Below the pieces are notes generated by a model that saw nothing but the letters and a program-made list of their open reading frames with translations, did not search any database and was not told the DNA's origin. Position numbers and translations under genes: made by a program. Source: JABMRP01 sp964444795 (GTDB lineage: Bacteria; Planctomycetota; Planctomycetia; Pirellulales; Thermoguttaceae). Taken from it: a DNA stretch of 47,793 nucleotides. The stretch covers positions 1-47,793 of the forward strand of contig CAYUIQ010000035.1 in NCBI GenBank assembly GCA_964444795.1, given 5' to 3'. This document shows positions 40,886 to 47,793 of the stretch, in pieces; within the stretch, counting starts at the first letter, position 1; every line of letters begins with the position of its first letter.

Positions 40886-41002
40886 ATGGGTGACAAGGGA
40901 AGTAAAGACAAAGGCAAGCGGGAACAACAGAAAAAGGCCCTGCTTACCCCAAAGGAAAAACGAAAACTGAAGAGAGACAAGAAGAATAAAAACGCAACGT
41001 GA
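40886..41002 (+). CDS. Lysine-rich 38-residue microprotein downstream of csp
   Basis: A very basic small protein (MGDKGSKDKGKREQQKKALL, then PKEKRKLKRDKKNK), over one third lysine or arginine. ATG 40886 has CACGGAG upstream at good spacing, and the stop is TGA at 41000-41002. It is probably disordered and nucleic-acid binding. Similar short MGDK-x-x-K-x-K proteins are known beside csp genes in other bacteria, where they remain uncharacterised. Its position 44 bp after a cold-shock gene suggests a shared RNA-related role. A longer frame from 40574 overlaps csp and is not the gene. Confidence 0.72.
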   Translation: MGDKGSKDKGKREQQKKALLTPKEKRKLKRDKKNKNAT

Positions 41003-41130
41003 TGTACCGTCAATTTCCAGGGGCAACGTAGTTGCTTGATGAGGATCTCGGAGATCGACTTCACGGTCGCGTCGAATCCTTCGAGCGACTCCTTGGGTGT
41101 CGGCACAAGAGCACCCGTGTCTCCGTGCTT

Positions 41131-44100
41131 CTAGAAACCGCTTGCTCGCCCGGCGAAACAAAGCACCTTGCCGTCGGCCGTCGAGAGATAGAGCCGCCCG
41201 CCGGCGGCGACGAGCCCATCGAAGACGGGTGTGGAATCGAGTCGGTATTCGGCCCGCTTTTTTCCGTCGGCCGGCGAGACGGCCCAAAGCACGGCGCGAT
41301 TGGTGCGCCGGCCCGACTCGTGGAGAGCGACCCCCGTCTTTTCTTCTATCTCAACGGAATCCGGCCATCCCGCCACAAACAGCATGTTGTCGGTCAGGAC
41401 CATAGCGCGCACTTGCAGAGGCACGCGCACGTCCCATCGCTTGCCGGCCCAGTGCGCCAAAAAGTCTTTGCCGGGCGGTTTCCCGTTCTCCGGACCGTCG
41501 GCTGCAACGGGTTTCCTTTGCTGGGCGTAGATTCTTGCGCCAATGGGAAACTGGTGCGACTGGTATCTCGTGTATTTCTGATGCAACTCTCCGTCATGCG
41601 CCGCCGGCCACATCGACCGGGTGTGCTTCAGGAAGGTATACATGGACTGAACGCCATAAGCACATCGGTCGTCGAACACGAGGAGTTTCCCAAAGGGTCG
41701 GCGAGTGCGAATACCCTCTCTCAGCCCGCCGATCGGGTCGTAACCGCCAATGGTCCCCTCGTAGCCGAGACACCAATTCTGTCGGTGTGCCCAGCAATCC
41801 TCAAGCAGGCCCGTCGATGCAAATAGGGTTCGAAGTTGAGCCGATTCTCGTTGAACCAGCCGGCTGTCGAACTGGACTTGTCTCATGTTGATGTATCTCC
41901 CGTCGGAGACCAGCAGATCGGGCAATGCGGCGGTCATCGGCTTCTCGGGGCGACTCATGCCCGGTTCGTAGGGCAGGGCCGACAGAGACGTCTCGAACAG
42001 CGTCTTCCCGGAGTGTGCATCCAGGCCATAGAGGTGGATTCCTCCGTCGAGATAGGAAGAGCGGCCGGCCGCAAAATAGACGACTCCCCGCGAGTCGGCG
42101 CCGGCGTCGCTGCCGGCCCGATTTGGCGAGTCGAGGACGAGCACGCTTCCGTGGATCGGCCATACCGATTCCAGGCGACCGTCGACGGTAATGCGCCGAT
42201 CGACGGGTGTACCACGAAAGCGCCAGACCAATGCACCGTCGGACGCTCGCAGGGCGTAAACGTAGCCGTCTCGCGAGCCGAAAATGGCCATGTTGCCGAA
42301 GATCGTCGGCGGCGAATCCACGGGTCCGGCGGCGACGAACTGCCAACGCCGGGTCCCCGTTTCGGCGTCCAAGCAGTACACGGTGTGCCGGTCCACCGAA
42401 CCGATGAACACTCGGTCGCCGACGACAACCGGGCTTGTCAGTTTGCCCCCGATATCAATGCTCCATTTCCGCTGAAGGTTCGGCGGCACGTGCGTTTTTG
42501 TCGAACCGCTGCGCGTGATGTCGTGACGGTACGTGGGCCAATCATCCGCATGCCGGTCGGCGATCGGCGGTTGCCAGGCCCCGTCCCCGGCTTCCTGGGC
42601 GACGTCCGCGGGATTATGATCCCGACGTTCCGACTCCCGGCGGCCGGTCTCGGTCTGTGCCAAGTATGCCGGTCCACGGCTCAACCGGTCGTCGCGATCG
42701 ATCGCCATCGCGTCTGAGGTATTGCTCGCCGTCAGGGCGCAGAAGCCGTCGACCTTGACGAAATTGAAACAGGTACACGGGTCGGGCGGCACGTAGGTGA
42801 GTCCATTGCAGGGCATGACCCCATACTGACATTCACCCCGGATCCACCAGTTATGCACGTGGCGGTCGCCCTCCACGCTAATGTATTCCACGCCGCGTCT
42901 GCCGGTGACGAGATAACGCTCGGTCGCCTTGTTTCGGTAGCAGCGATGATGATGTCCGCCGGGCCACACTTGCTCTTGGGTAAAGGATTTCTCCATCGCG
43001 CCGGTGTGGAGATCAATGCCCCGGAAGTCGTTTTTCCCGGTGGCCGGAAGCGTCCATGCCAGCGAGCCGATGACAAACAAGTCGCCCGGCGACGCATAGC
43101 CCTGGTTGCCGCCTTCCTTTTCCCACAACTTCTTTCCATCTCCAGCGGAAAACGCCGCCAGCCTTTTCGCGGTCAAGACGACTACGACGTCCCCATGCAC
43201 CACCAAGGTCGGTACGTAGTTGCGGCGGAACCGGCCTTCGATGGGACAGGGCGCCCGCCAGAGGTCTTCGCCCGTTTGCAGATCAACGCAATAGAGGTGC
43301 TCCTGATCGAGGAAGAAGGCCCGGCGACCACGGGCGGCAAGCGAGAGGGGAACGAGATACGCCAGGTTGCCCGCGGATTTCTTCCAAAGGACGTCTCCGG
43401 TACTTGCCCGGTAGGCAACGATCGACTTGGCGCCGGCCGGTTGGCCTTCGGCTCGCCGTGGCCAGTAGCTCCAGGTCGTATCGGCCTCCCGATTCAGGAG
43501 GTCGGGATCGCCGATCAAAGCGAGCAAGACGTCGTCGTGACAGATGATCTCCTCGGTCTTTTCGGACCCCTTGAACGTCAAGAGCGTCCGGCCGGTGGCC
43601 GCATCCAGCGCCGTAACCGGTGCCTCCATGCCGAGCGTCACGTAGACCCGATCACCGATCGAGACCAGTCTCCTGGGCAATTGAACGTGGCCCGACCAGA
43701 AGAAATACAGATGCGTCAGCCACGACCCGATCTCCCGTTTCCAAAGCAAGGTCCCATTGAACGCATCCCGTGCGACAAGTCGCCACTGGGGAGGATGGTG
43801 AATCAGCGAGATGGGGCCCTCGTCGCGGATCTGGAAGATTCGTCCGCCACTGGAAGTCAATGCGCTCAAGCTGGCCAGCGAATCGTGGTCGCGGGACCTT
43901 TTCGGGGTGGCCAGCCACTGGACGTGCCGTGGCGGACCGACCTGTCGGTCCGTGGACACGGCGTTGCCGCTGGCGTCATAGAGAAAATGGGTCCACTCGT
44001 CGATGTCGCCCGGACGTGGCTTGACGGTCTTCTTCCACGCGCCGTTTTGCCGGATCACGGCTACGCCGCCGGGACAAAGGACACGCATCACCTCGTCCAT

Positions 44101-44514
44101 GGAGATCCCGCCAAGGTCTTCTGAAACGACCATGTTCACCAGGTTGTCCGTATGCGGCAGCCGGTCATGCGCCCATGGCTCGACCGACACTTTGCCATGG
44201 AGGTCCAGCAGACGGATGGTGCGGCGGGCCTTTTCGATGTTGGCCGGATCGGCGTCCAGGCCATGAACCATGTAGCCGTCATCGGCTCGCAGCGCGGCGG
44301 TCAGCGTGCCGTCGCCGCAGCCTACGTGTACGATCAGTCCGCCCCGAACACCGGCATCGGTAAGAATGCGCCGGGCCTGATCGCCGGGATCCACATCGCC
44401 CGGATTCATGTTGAGCGCTTCGGCGCCAAAACCGATCGAACATGCCTGGCAGCAAATGATAAAGACCGCCAAGCAGCGGGCCGCGGCGGGGCAGTTGAGG
44501 AGGCGCGTGAGCAT
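41131..44514 (-). CDS. Exported methyltransferase-like domain fused to PQQ-type beta-propellers
   Basis: A 1127-residue protein. An N-terminal hydrophobic export signal (CLAVFIICCQACSIGFG) is followed by a class I SAM methyltransferase-like domain (about 45-165). Its motif I is IVHVGCGDGTLTAAL and the acidic loop is HGLDADPANIEKARR; EVMRVLCPGGVAVI is the usual late motif. The remaining ~950 residues form PQQ/quinoprotein-like propeller repeats (LDAATGRTLLTFKG, LDAETGTRRWQFVAAG, LRASDGALVWRFRG). The central part (about 620-665) contains the planctomycete-type phrase DDWPTYRHDITRSG. ATG 44514 lies 241 bp from the divergent gene. Because SAM is cytoplasmic, the methyltransferase domain is probably inactive, binds something else, or the signal is an anchor facing inward. 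Confidence 0.82.
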   Translation of the reverse strand: MLTRLLNCPAAARCLAVFIICCQACSIGFGAEALNMNPGDVDPGDQARRILTDAGVRGGLIVHVGCGDGTLTAALRADDGYMVHGLDADPANIEKARRTIRLLDLHGKVSVEPWAHDRLPHTDNLVNMVVSEDLGGISMDEVMRVLCPGGVAVIRQNGAWKKTVKPRPGDIDEWTHFLYDASGNAVSTDRQVGPPRHVQWLATPKRSRDHDSLASLSALTSSGGRIFQIRDEGPISLIHHPPQWRLVARDAFNGTLLWKREIGSWLTHLYFFWSGHVQLPRRLVSIGDRVYVTLGMEAPVTALDAATGRTLLTFKGSEKTEEIICHDDVLLALIGDPDLLNREADTTWSYWPRRAEGQPAGAKSIVAYRASTGDVLWKKSAGNLAYLVPLSLAARGRRAFFLDQEHLYCVDLQTGEDLWRAPCPIEGRFRRNYVPTLVVHGDVVVVLTAKRLAAFSAGDGKKLWEKEGGNQGYASPGDLFVIGSLAWTLPATGKNDFRGIDLHTGAMEKSFTQEQVWPGGHHHRCYRNKATERYLVTGRRGVEYISVEGDRHVHNWWIRGECQYGVMPCNGLTYVPPDPCTCFNFVKVDGFCALTASNTSDAMAIDRDDRLSRGPAYLAQTETGRRESERRDHNPADVAQEAGDGAWQPPIADRHADDWPTYRHDITRSGSTKTHVPPNLQRKWSIDIGGKLTSPVVVGDRVFIGSVDRHTVYCLDAETGTRRWQFVAAGPVDSPPTIFGNMAIFGSRDGYVYALRASDGALVWRFRGTPVDRRITVDGRLESVWPIHGSVLVLDSPNRAGSDAGADSRGVVYFAAGRSSYLDGGIHLYGLDAHSGKTLFETSLSALPYEPGMSRPEKPMTAALPDLLVSDGRYINMRQVQFDSRLVQRESAQLRTLFASTGLLEDCWAHRQNWCLGYEGTIGGYDPIGGLREGIRTRRPFGKLLVFDDRCAYGVQSMYTFLKHTRSMWPAAHDGELHQKYTRYQSHQFPIGARIYAQQRKPVAADGPENGKPPGKDFLAHWAGKRWDVRVPLQVRAMVLTDNMLFVAGWPDSVEIEEKTGVALHESGRRTNRAVLWAVSPADGKKRAEYRLDSTPVFDGLVAAGGRLYLSTADGKVLCFAGRASGF

Positions 44515-44755
44515 CTGTCTTCTTTCCGTCGAATTCCGCGGCAGGCAATCCGGCTCGGCCGTTCCGCCGATTCAAAGCGTGTCCGCAGTATACCGGGTCC
44601 TTTGATCCACGTCGATGTCCGGCCCTGCCAGGCCCTTTGCCGGATTGCCGACTGGAGTTCGGTTCTCTTCCCGTGTTTTTCGACGGCTTGCTGGCATCTG
44701 CTCCCATCGTGGATTACGATGAGGCTCGCATGACAGTGATAAACGGAGCCTAAAC

Positions 44756-47700
44756 ATGCCGAAGATATTCCGACGAGAAAGAGCCGTCGCGACATGGCCC
44801 ATGGTCACCAGGATGCCGTTGTTGGTCTGCGTGGCCGCCTGTCTTGGGCTTGCATTGGCGACCGGTCCGAGTCGCGGCGAGACGCAAATCGTCGTCAGCG
44901 AACACCTCGGTCTGACGTGGACCGATGAGGTGGTCACCTATCCTTTCTCGGCCTCCAAGGGCCGCTGCCTGGTGGCCTCGGTCGAGCTCACCGGCCCCCA
45001 GGGTCCGCGGGCCTGTCAACTCTCGGAGATCCTGCTTTGGCCGGGTACGGAATTCGTCAAGTCGGCCAAGCTCTCCTTCGTCGTCGCGAAGTTGGAGCCA
45101 CAGACGACACAGACCTACACCGTAAGCAGCGGCCCCACGCCGGCCGCCCAGAAGGCCAGGACGGACCTGTCGCTCTCCGCAAAGAGCGGACGTGCCGAGG
45201 CGACAACCGCCCGGTTCGGCGCCCGATTGTTGGTCGGCGAGAAGTCGTACGCCCCGGCAGCAGAACCGGCAAACGTGCCTGGTCCGGTCCTGGGCATGCG
45301 ACTGGCGGACGGCACGTGGTTCGGCGGGAGCCGCATGTTCGGCACGACACCGATTACGTCCTACACCGCCGGTATTGTCGATACCGGACCGGTCTTCGTG
45401 CGCGCCCGTTGTCTGTACACGTACGCCGACGGCAATACGCTCGATGTCATCATCCGCCTGGACGCCGGCGGCCGGGGGCTGATCTTTGAAACCAAGGTGT
45501 TCCAGCAGAACCCCCAGGACGGTTGGGACCTGCGATTGACACCGGGCTTGCCCGCCCTGACGCTGCAGTTTCCCAAGGAAGCGGCCGGCAAGCAGAGCGG
45601 CGCCAAAGACATCGAGAAGTCGAACTGGCTGGAGCGTCCGGTCAGCGCGTACGCTGCCGGGACGATCACCAAGCTGTCCCCCTGGGGTGATTGGTGGGAT
45701 GAGTTCACGCAGCCGGACGTCTACCTCCAGTTTGCCGACGGCCGGCGCGAGCTTGTCCTGGTGCGACGCAGTCCGCGGCGTTGGGTCTTGCCCGTCGAGG
45801 GGGGCGAGGCGCCGTTCGCTCACTTCGAGCCCAAGGCGATCCCGCTGATCAAGCAGACCGACGGCTCGGTAGTGCTTCGTGTCAATAATGCTTCAGGCGC
45901 CCGCGTCTGGAGCATCGGCGAAGGCGACGACCCGCGGAAAAAGTTCGCCAGGTACTCACAACTCAAAGGCCCCGCGTCCGGTCCGCCACTGGGGTTGGAC
46001 GCCGTCAAAGACATGGTTCTTGACTGGCCCGACGGCGCCGAGAAGCACCCGTGGCTGATCATGAATGCCACGGAGATGTCACGGGCCGCCGAAGCCAATC
46101 CCGATGCGATGAACGGGCTTACCAACGCGCATGCCGTCAAAACCATGGAAGAACTGTTGGGGCGCATGGGCGAATTCGACCTGATGCGGAAAGTGGGGCA
46201 TCTGGCCGGACAGTACGACGCGATCATCGACACCGACCTCGTAACGCCTGCCGAGCGCAGGCTTCTCCGTGCCCGCATGGCGTATTTGGCGTACTATGCG
46301 GCAAGCCCGGCCAACTGGTCGAGCGAGCGAGGTTACCGATCCGGCAACCCCAACATGACGATCGCCCATACGTTGAATCAGGGCGTGCTGGCCTGCTTGC
46401 TTAAGGATCACCCCATGGCGCGGCAATGGGCCGAGGGTCCGACCCGGCGGATGCGCGACTGGCTCGACAAGACGGTCGACGACGACGGCTACTGGAACGA
46501 GAGCAGTCACTACGCCCGAGTGTCGATCTCGAAGCTGATGTTCTATGCCCTCGCGGCCCAGCAAGCAGGGTTCGCCGACTTCCTGTCCGACCCGAAATTC
46601 AAGAAGATGGGCATGCTTTACGAACGGCTGCTCACCCCGGGTGATCCCCAGCGAGAACTGCCCGTGCGCGCAGTGCGGGGAGAGCCCAAACCCAGCGGGC
46701 CGGGGCTGTACCCGCGCGTGTCGGCCCCGCATGGCCGCGGAGAGAGGGGTGACCGATGGGGTATGGGTGGTTTGTTGGCAAAGGCCTATCTCAAGCTCGA
46801 CCCGCAGTACTCCGCCGTCATGCAATGGAGTTGGAAGAAGACGGGGATGACCTACATCATGGGCGAGGGGATGGGCGGCCAAGAGCGATTGTACAGCGAT
46901 CCCCACTTGCCGACAAAAGCTCCCCACTGGCGTTCGGAATTCATTCGCCGCCTGGGATACCTTCTGCGCAGCGGTACGGGCACGGATAGCGAGGGCTTTT
47001 TGTTGTTCATCTCCCAGTTTGCGACCAATCCGGACGGGGAAATCTGGCCGTCGGAAACGGGCGCGATCTCCAAGTGGTTCGCCCGGGGCGTACCGATCAG
47101 CGGGGAGTTCAACGGTTATCCCTATGGCAACCTTCACTCGATGCTGCTCAATCGTGTGATGCCGGCTGCAAGCCATAAGCCCGGGCGCACGGCCCCGCCG
47201 ACAGGCTTCACCGGTCAGGCCAGCCAGGATGGTTTCGTGGCCCTGCCACGGCTGGACTACGCCAGCGCCGGTTTTGAACTCACGGGCACTTGGTCGCAAG
47301 TTTTTTCCATTCCGGATGCCGCTCCGGCATTTCCGCCGACACCCAAGGCCGGCCGTCTGCCGATGACCTGGCAGCGTCAACTGATGTCGGTCAAAGACGA
47401 TGACGCCGACGGCATCCGTTACATCATCTTGCGCGATACGGTCGGCGGTAATCAGCCAACCCAATGGCACTTCTGGACGCTTTCGGAGAAGATCGGCACT
47501 CCGGCCGAGACCGCCGACCGCGCGAAGTCCCTCGCCGACGCCCCGGGCGAGAAGATCCTGGGTCCCCGCGCGCTGGGCGGCGATCGTTTCACCGCGCTGG
47601 GGCAATTCGGTATGGATCTGGAGTATTACGTCGCCAGTCCGGCCGGCACGCCGCGGCACACCCTTCGCTACGGGCTGCAGCCCTCGGCCGCGGACGTGCC

Positions 47701-47793
47701 CCGTTTCTCCGAATACCAGGATCTGCTTCAGTTGACGTTGCCCGGCGATGGCAGCTACTACGTGGCCATGTTCCCGCGCAAGCCGGACGAAAA
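44756..47793 (+). CDS. Exported alpha/alpha-toroid, heparinase II/III-like polysaccharide lyase (3' truncated)
   Basis: An open frame of 1012 codons running off the window. ATG 44756 has CGGAGC upstream; ATG 44801 or 44813 are alternatives that keep the signal peptide (MPLLVCVAACLGLALATG). An N-terminal beta-rich region (about 45-420) precedes a helical toroid (about 430-640; GYRSGNPNMTIAHTLNQGVL, DDDGYWNESSHYARVSISKL). A third region (GMGGQERLYSDPHLPTKAPH; FNGYPYGNLHSMLL) resembles the beta-sandwich of heparinase II/III-like or alginate lyases. Asn, His, Tyr and Arg suitable for lyase chemistry are present, but I cannot fix the catalytic set. It is divergent from the methyltransferase-propeller gene. 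It fits the glycan-degrading context; substrate unknown. Confidence 0.6.
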   Translation, partial: MPKIFRRERAVATWPMVTRMPLLVCVAACLGLALATGPSRGETQIVVSEHLGLTWTDEVVTYPFSASKGRCLVASVELTGPQGPRACQLSEILLWPGTEFVKSAKLSFVVAKLEPQTTQTYTVSSGPTPAAQKARTDLSLSAKSGRAEATTARFGARLLVGEKSYAPAAEPANVPGPVLGMRLADGTWFGGSRMFGTTPITSYTAGIVDTGPVFVRARCLYTYADGNTLDVIIRLDAGGRGLIFETKVFQQNPQDGWDLRLTPGLPALTLQFPKEAAGKQSGAKDIEKSNWLERPVSAYAAGTITKLSPWGDWWDEFTQPDVYLQFADGRRELVLVRRSPRRWVLPVEGGEAPFAHFEPKAIPLIKQTDGSVVLRVNNASGARVWSIGEGDDPRKKFARYSQLKGPASGPPLGLDAVKDMVLDWPDGAEKHPWLIMNATEMSRAAEANPDAMNGLTNAHAVKTMEELLGRMGEFDLMRKVGHLAGQYDAIIDTDLVTPAERRLLRARMAYLAYYAASPANWSSERGYRSGNPNMTIAHTLNQGVLACLLKDHPMARQWAEGPTRRMRDWLDKTVDDDGYWNESSHYARVSISKLMFYALAAQQAGFADFLSDPKFKKMGMLYERLLTPGDPQRELPVRAVRGEPKPSGPGLYPRVSAPHGRGERGDRWGMGGLLAKAYLKLDPQYSAVMQWSWKKTGMTYIMGEGMGGQERLYSDPHLPTKAPHWRSEFIRRLGYLLRSGTGTDSEGFLLFISQFATNPDGEIWPSETGAISKWFARGVPISGEFNGYPYGNLHSMLLNRVMPAASHKPGRTAPPTGFTGQASQDGFVALPRLDYASAGFELTGTWSQVFSIPDAAPAFPPTPKAGRLPMTWQRQLMSVKDDDADGIRYIILRDTVGGNQPTQWHFWTLSEKIGTPAETADRAKSLADAPGEKILGPRALGGDRFTALGQFGMDLEYYVASPAGTPRHTLRYGLQPSAADVPRFSEYQDLLQLTLPGDGSYYVAMFPRKPDE

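Noticed and set aside
40870..41106. Minus-strand frame PTPKESLEGFDATVKSISEI between the microprotein and the propeller gene
   Set aside because: The first ~35 residues look protein-like and could be the decayed end of a gene, but the rest is antisense to the microprotein and I cannot match it to a family.
46079..47659. Minus-strand open frame of 526 codons opposite the lyase-like gene
   Set aside because: The plus-strand frame is open for over 1000 codons with a signal peptide and ribosome site; the antisense product shows no domain.
1..47793. tRNA, rRNA, CRISPR array, origin of replication
   Set aside because: No cloverleaf, rRNA core sequence, regularly spaced repeats or DnaA-box cluster was noticed while reading; a tRNAscan/Rfam search would be decisive.

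Overview
The window is a GC-rich (about 60%) bacterial chromosome segment, most likely from a Planctomycetota bacterium. The evidence is the combination of HzsA-related secreted proteins with CxxCH motifs, several secreted sulfatases, a Tat-exported Gfo/Idh/MocA oxidoreductase, secreted PQQ-type propellers, a VPGUxxT-family thioredoxin-like protein and a NYN/OST-HTH protein. No tRNA, rRNA, CRISPR array or complete insertion sequence was recognised by eye.

Layout. (1) 1-5035: the 3' end of carB, then a PurF-like phosphoribosyltransferase that lacks the N-terminal catalytic cysteine, then a convergent NarL/NarX-type two-component pair. (2) 5486-8527: a three-gene NADH diaphorase module (NuoE-, NuoF- and HoxU-like) with no hydrogenase H-cluster domain. 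(3) 14800-8575, minus strand: an eight-gene metal/metalloid-type operon led by an ArsR/SmtB repressor. In transcription order it holds arsR, a DUF318/ArsP-type permease, an FmdE-like protein, a TauE/SafE exporter, a Tat-exported flavoprotein, two ArsE/ArsF-like CPTC proteins and a CcdA/ArsG-like membrane protein. It carries sequence scars: a duplicated permease tail plus leader, and the decayed start of a thioredoxin-like gene. (4) 14970-22919: two HzsA-related secreted proteins flanking a Gfo/Idh/MocA oxidoreductase that has its own promoter. (5) 33518-23057, minus strand: a probable polysaccharide/sulfated-glycan degradation operon. It encodes a sulfatase, a VPGUxxT/MsrA-like protein, a sulfatase-VHL-beta-sulfatase fusion, a beta-helix protein and a GH106-like glycosidase. 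(6) 34135-40428, plus strand: a NYN-OST-HTH protein, a secreted metallophosphoesterase, a GH127-like arabinofuranosidase and an ACP-fused alpha-oxoamine synthase. (7) 40644-47793: a cold-shock protein with a 38-residue basic microprotein, a secreted methyltransferase-propeller fusion, and a partial toroid/heparinase-like lyase.

How the parts may work together. The carbohydrate genes form a catabolic set: sulfatases desulfate, GH106-, GH127- and lyase-like enzymes cut the chain, and the Gfo/Idh enzyme oxidises released sugars or derivatives. The ArsR operon looks like a metal/organoarsenical or thiol-redox defence module. The CcdA-like protein (two membrane Cys-Pro sites) could pass electrons to the two CPTC proteins, and the adjacent NADH diaphorase is a candidate electron source; that link is inference from position only.

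The strongest unusual items are the sulfatase-VHL-beta-sulfatase polypeptide, the secreted methyltransferase-propeller fusion, the recombination scars in the ArsR operon, and the diaphorase triad without a catalytic partner.
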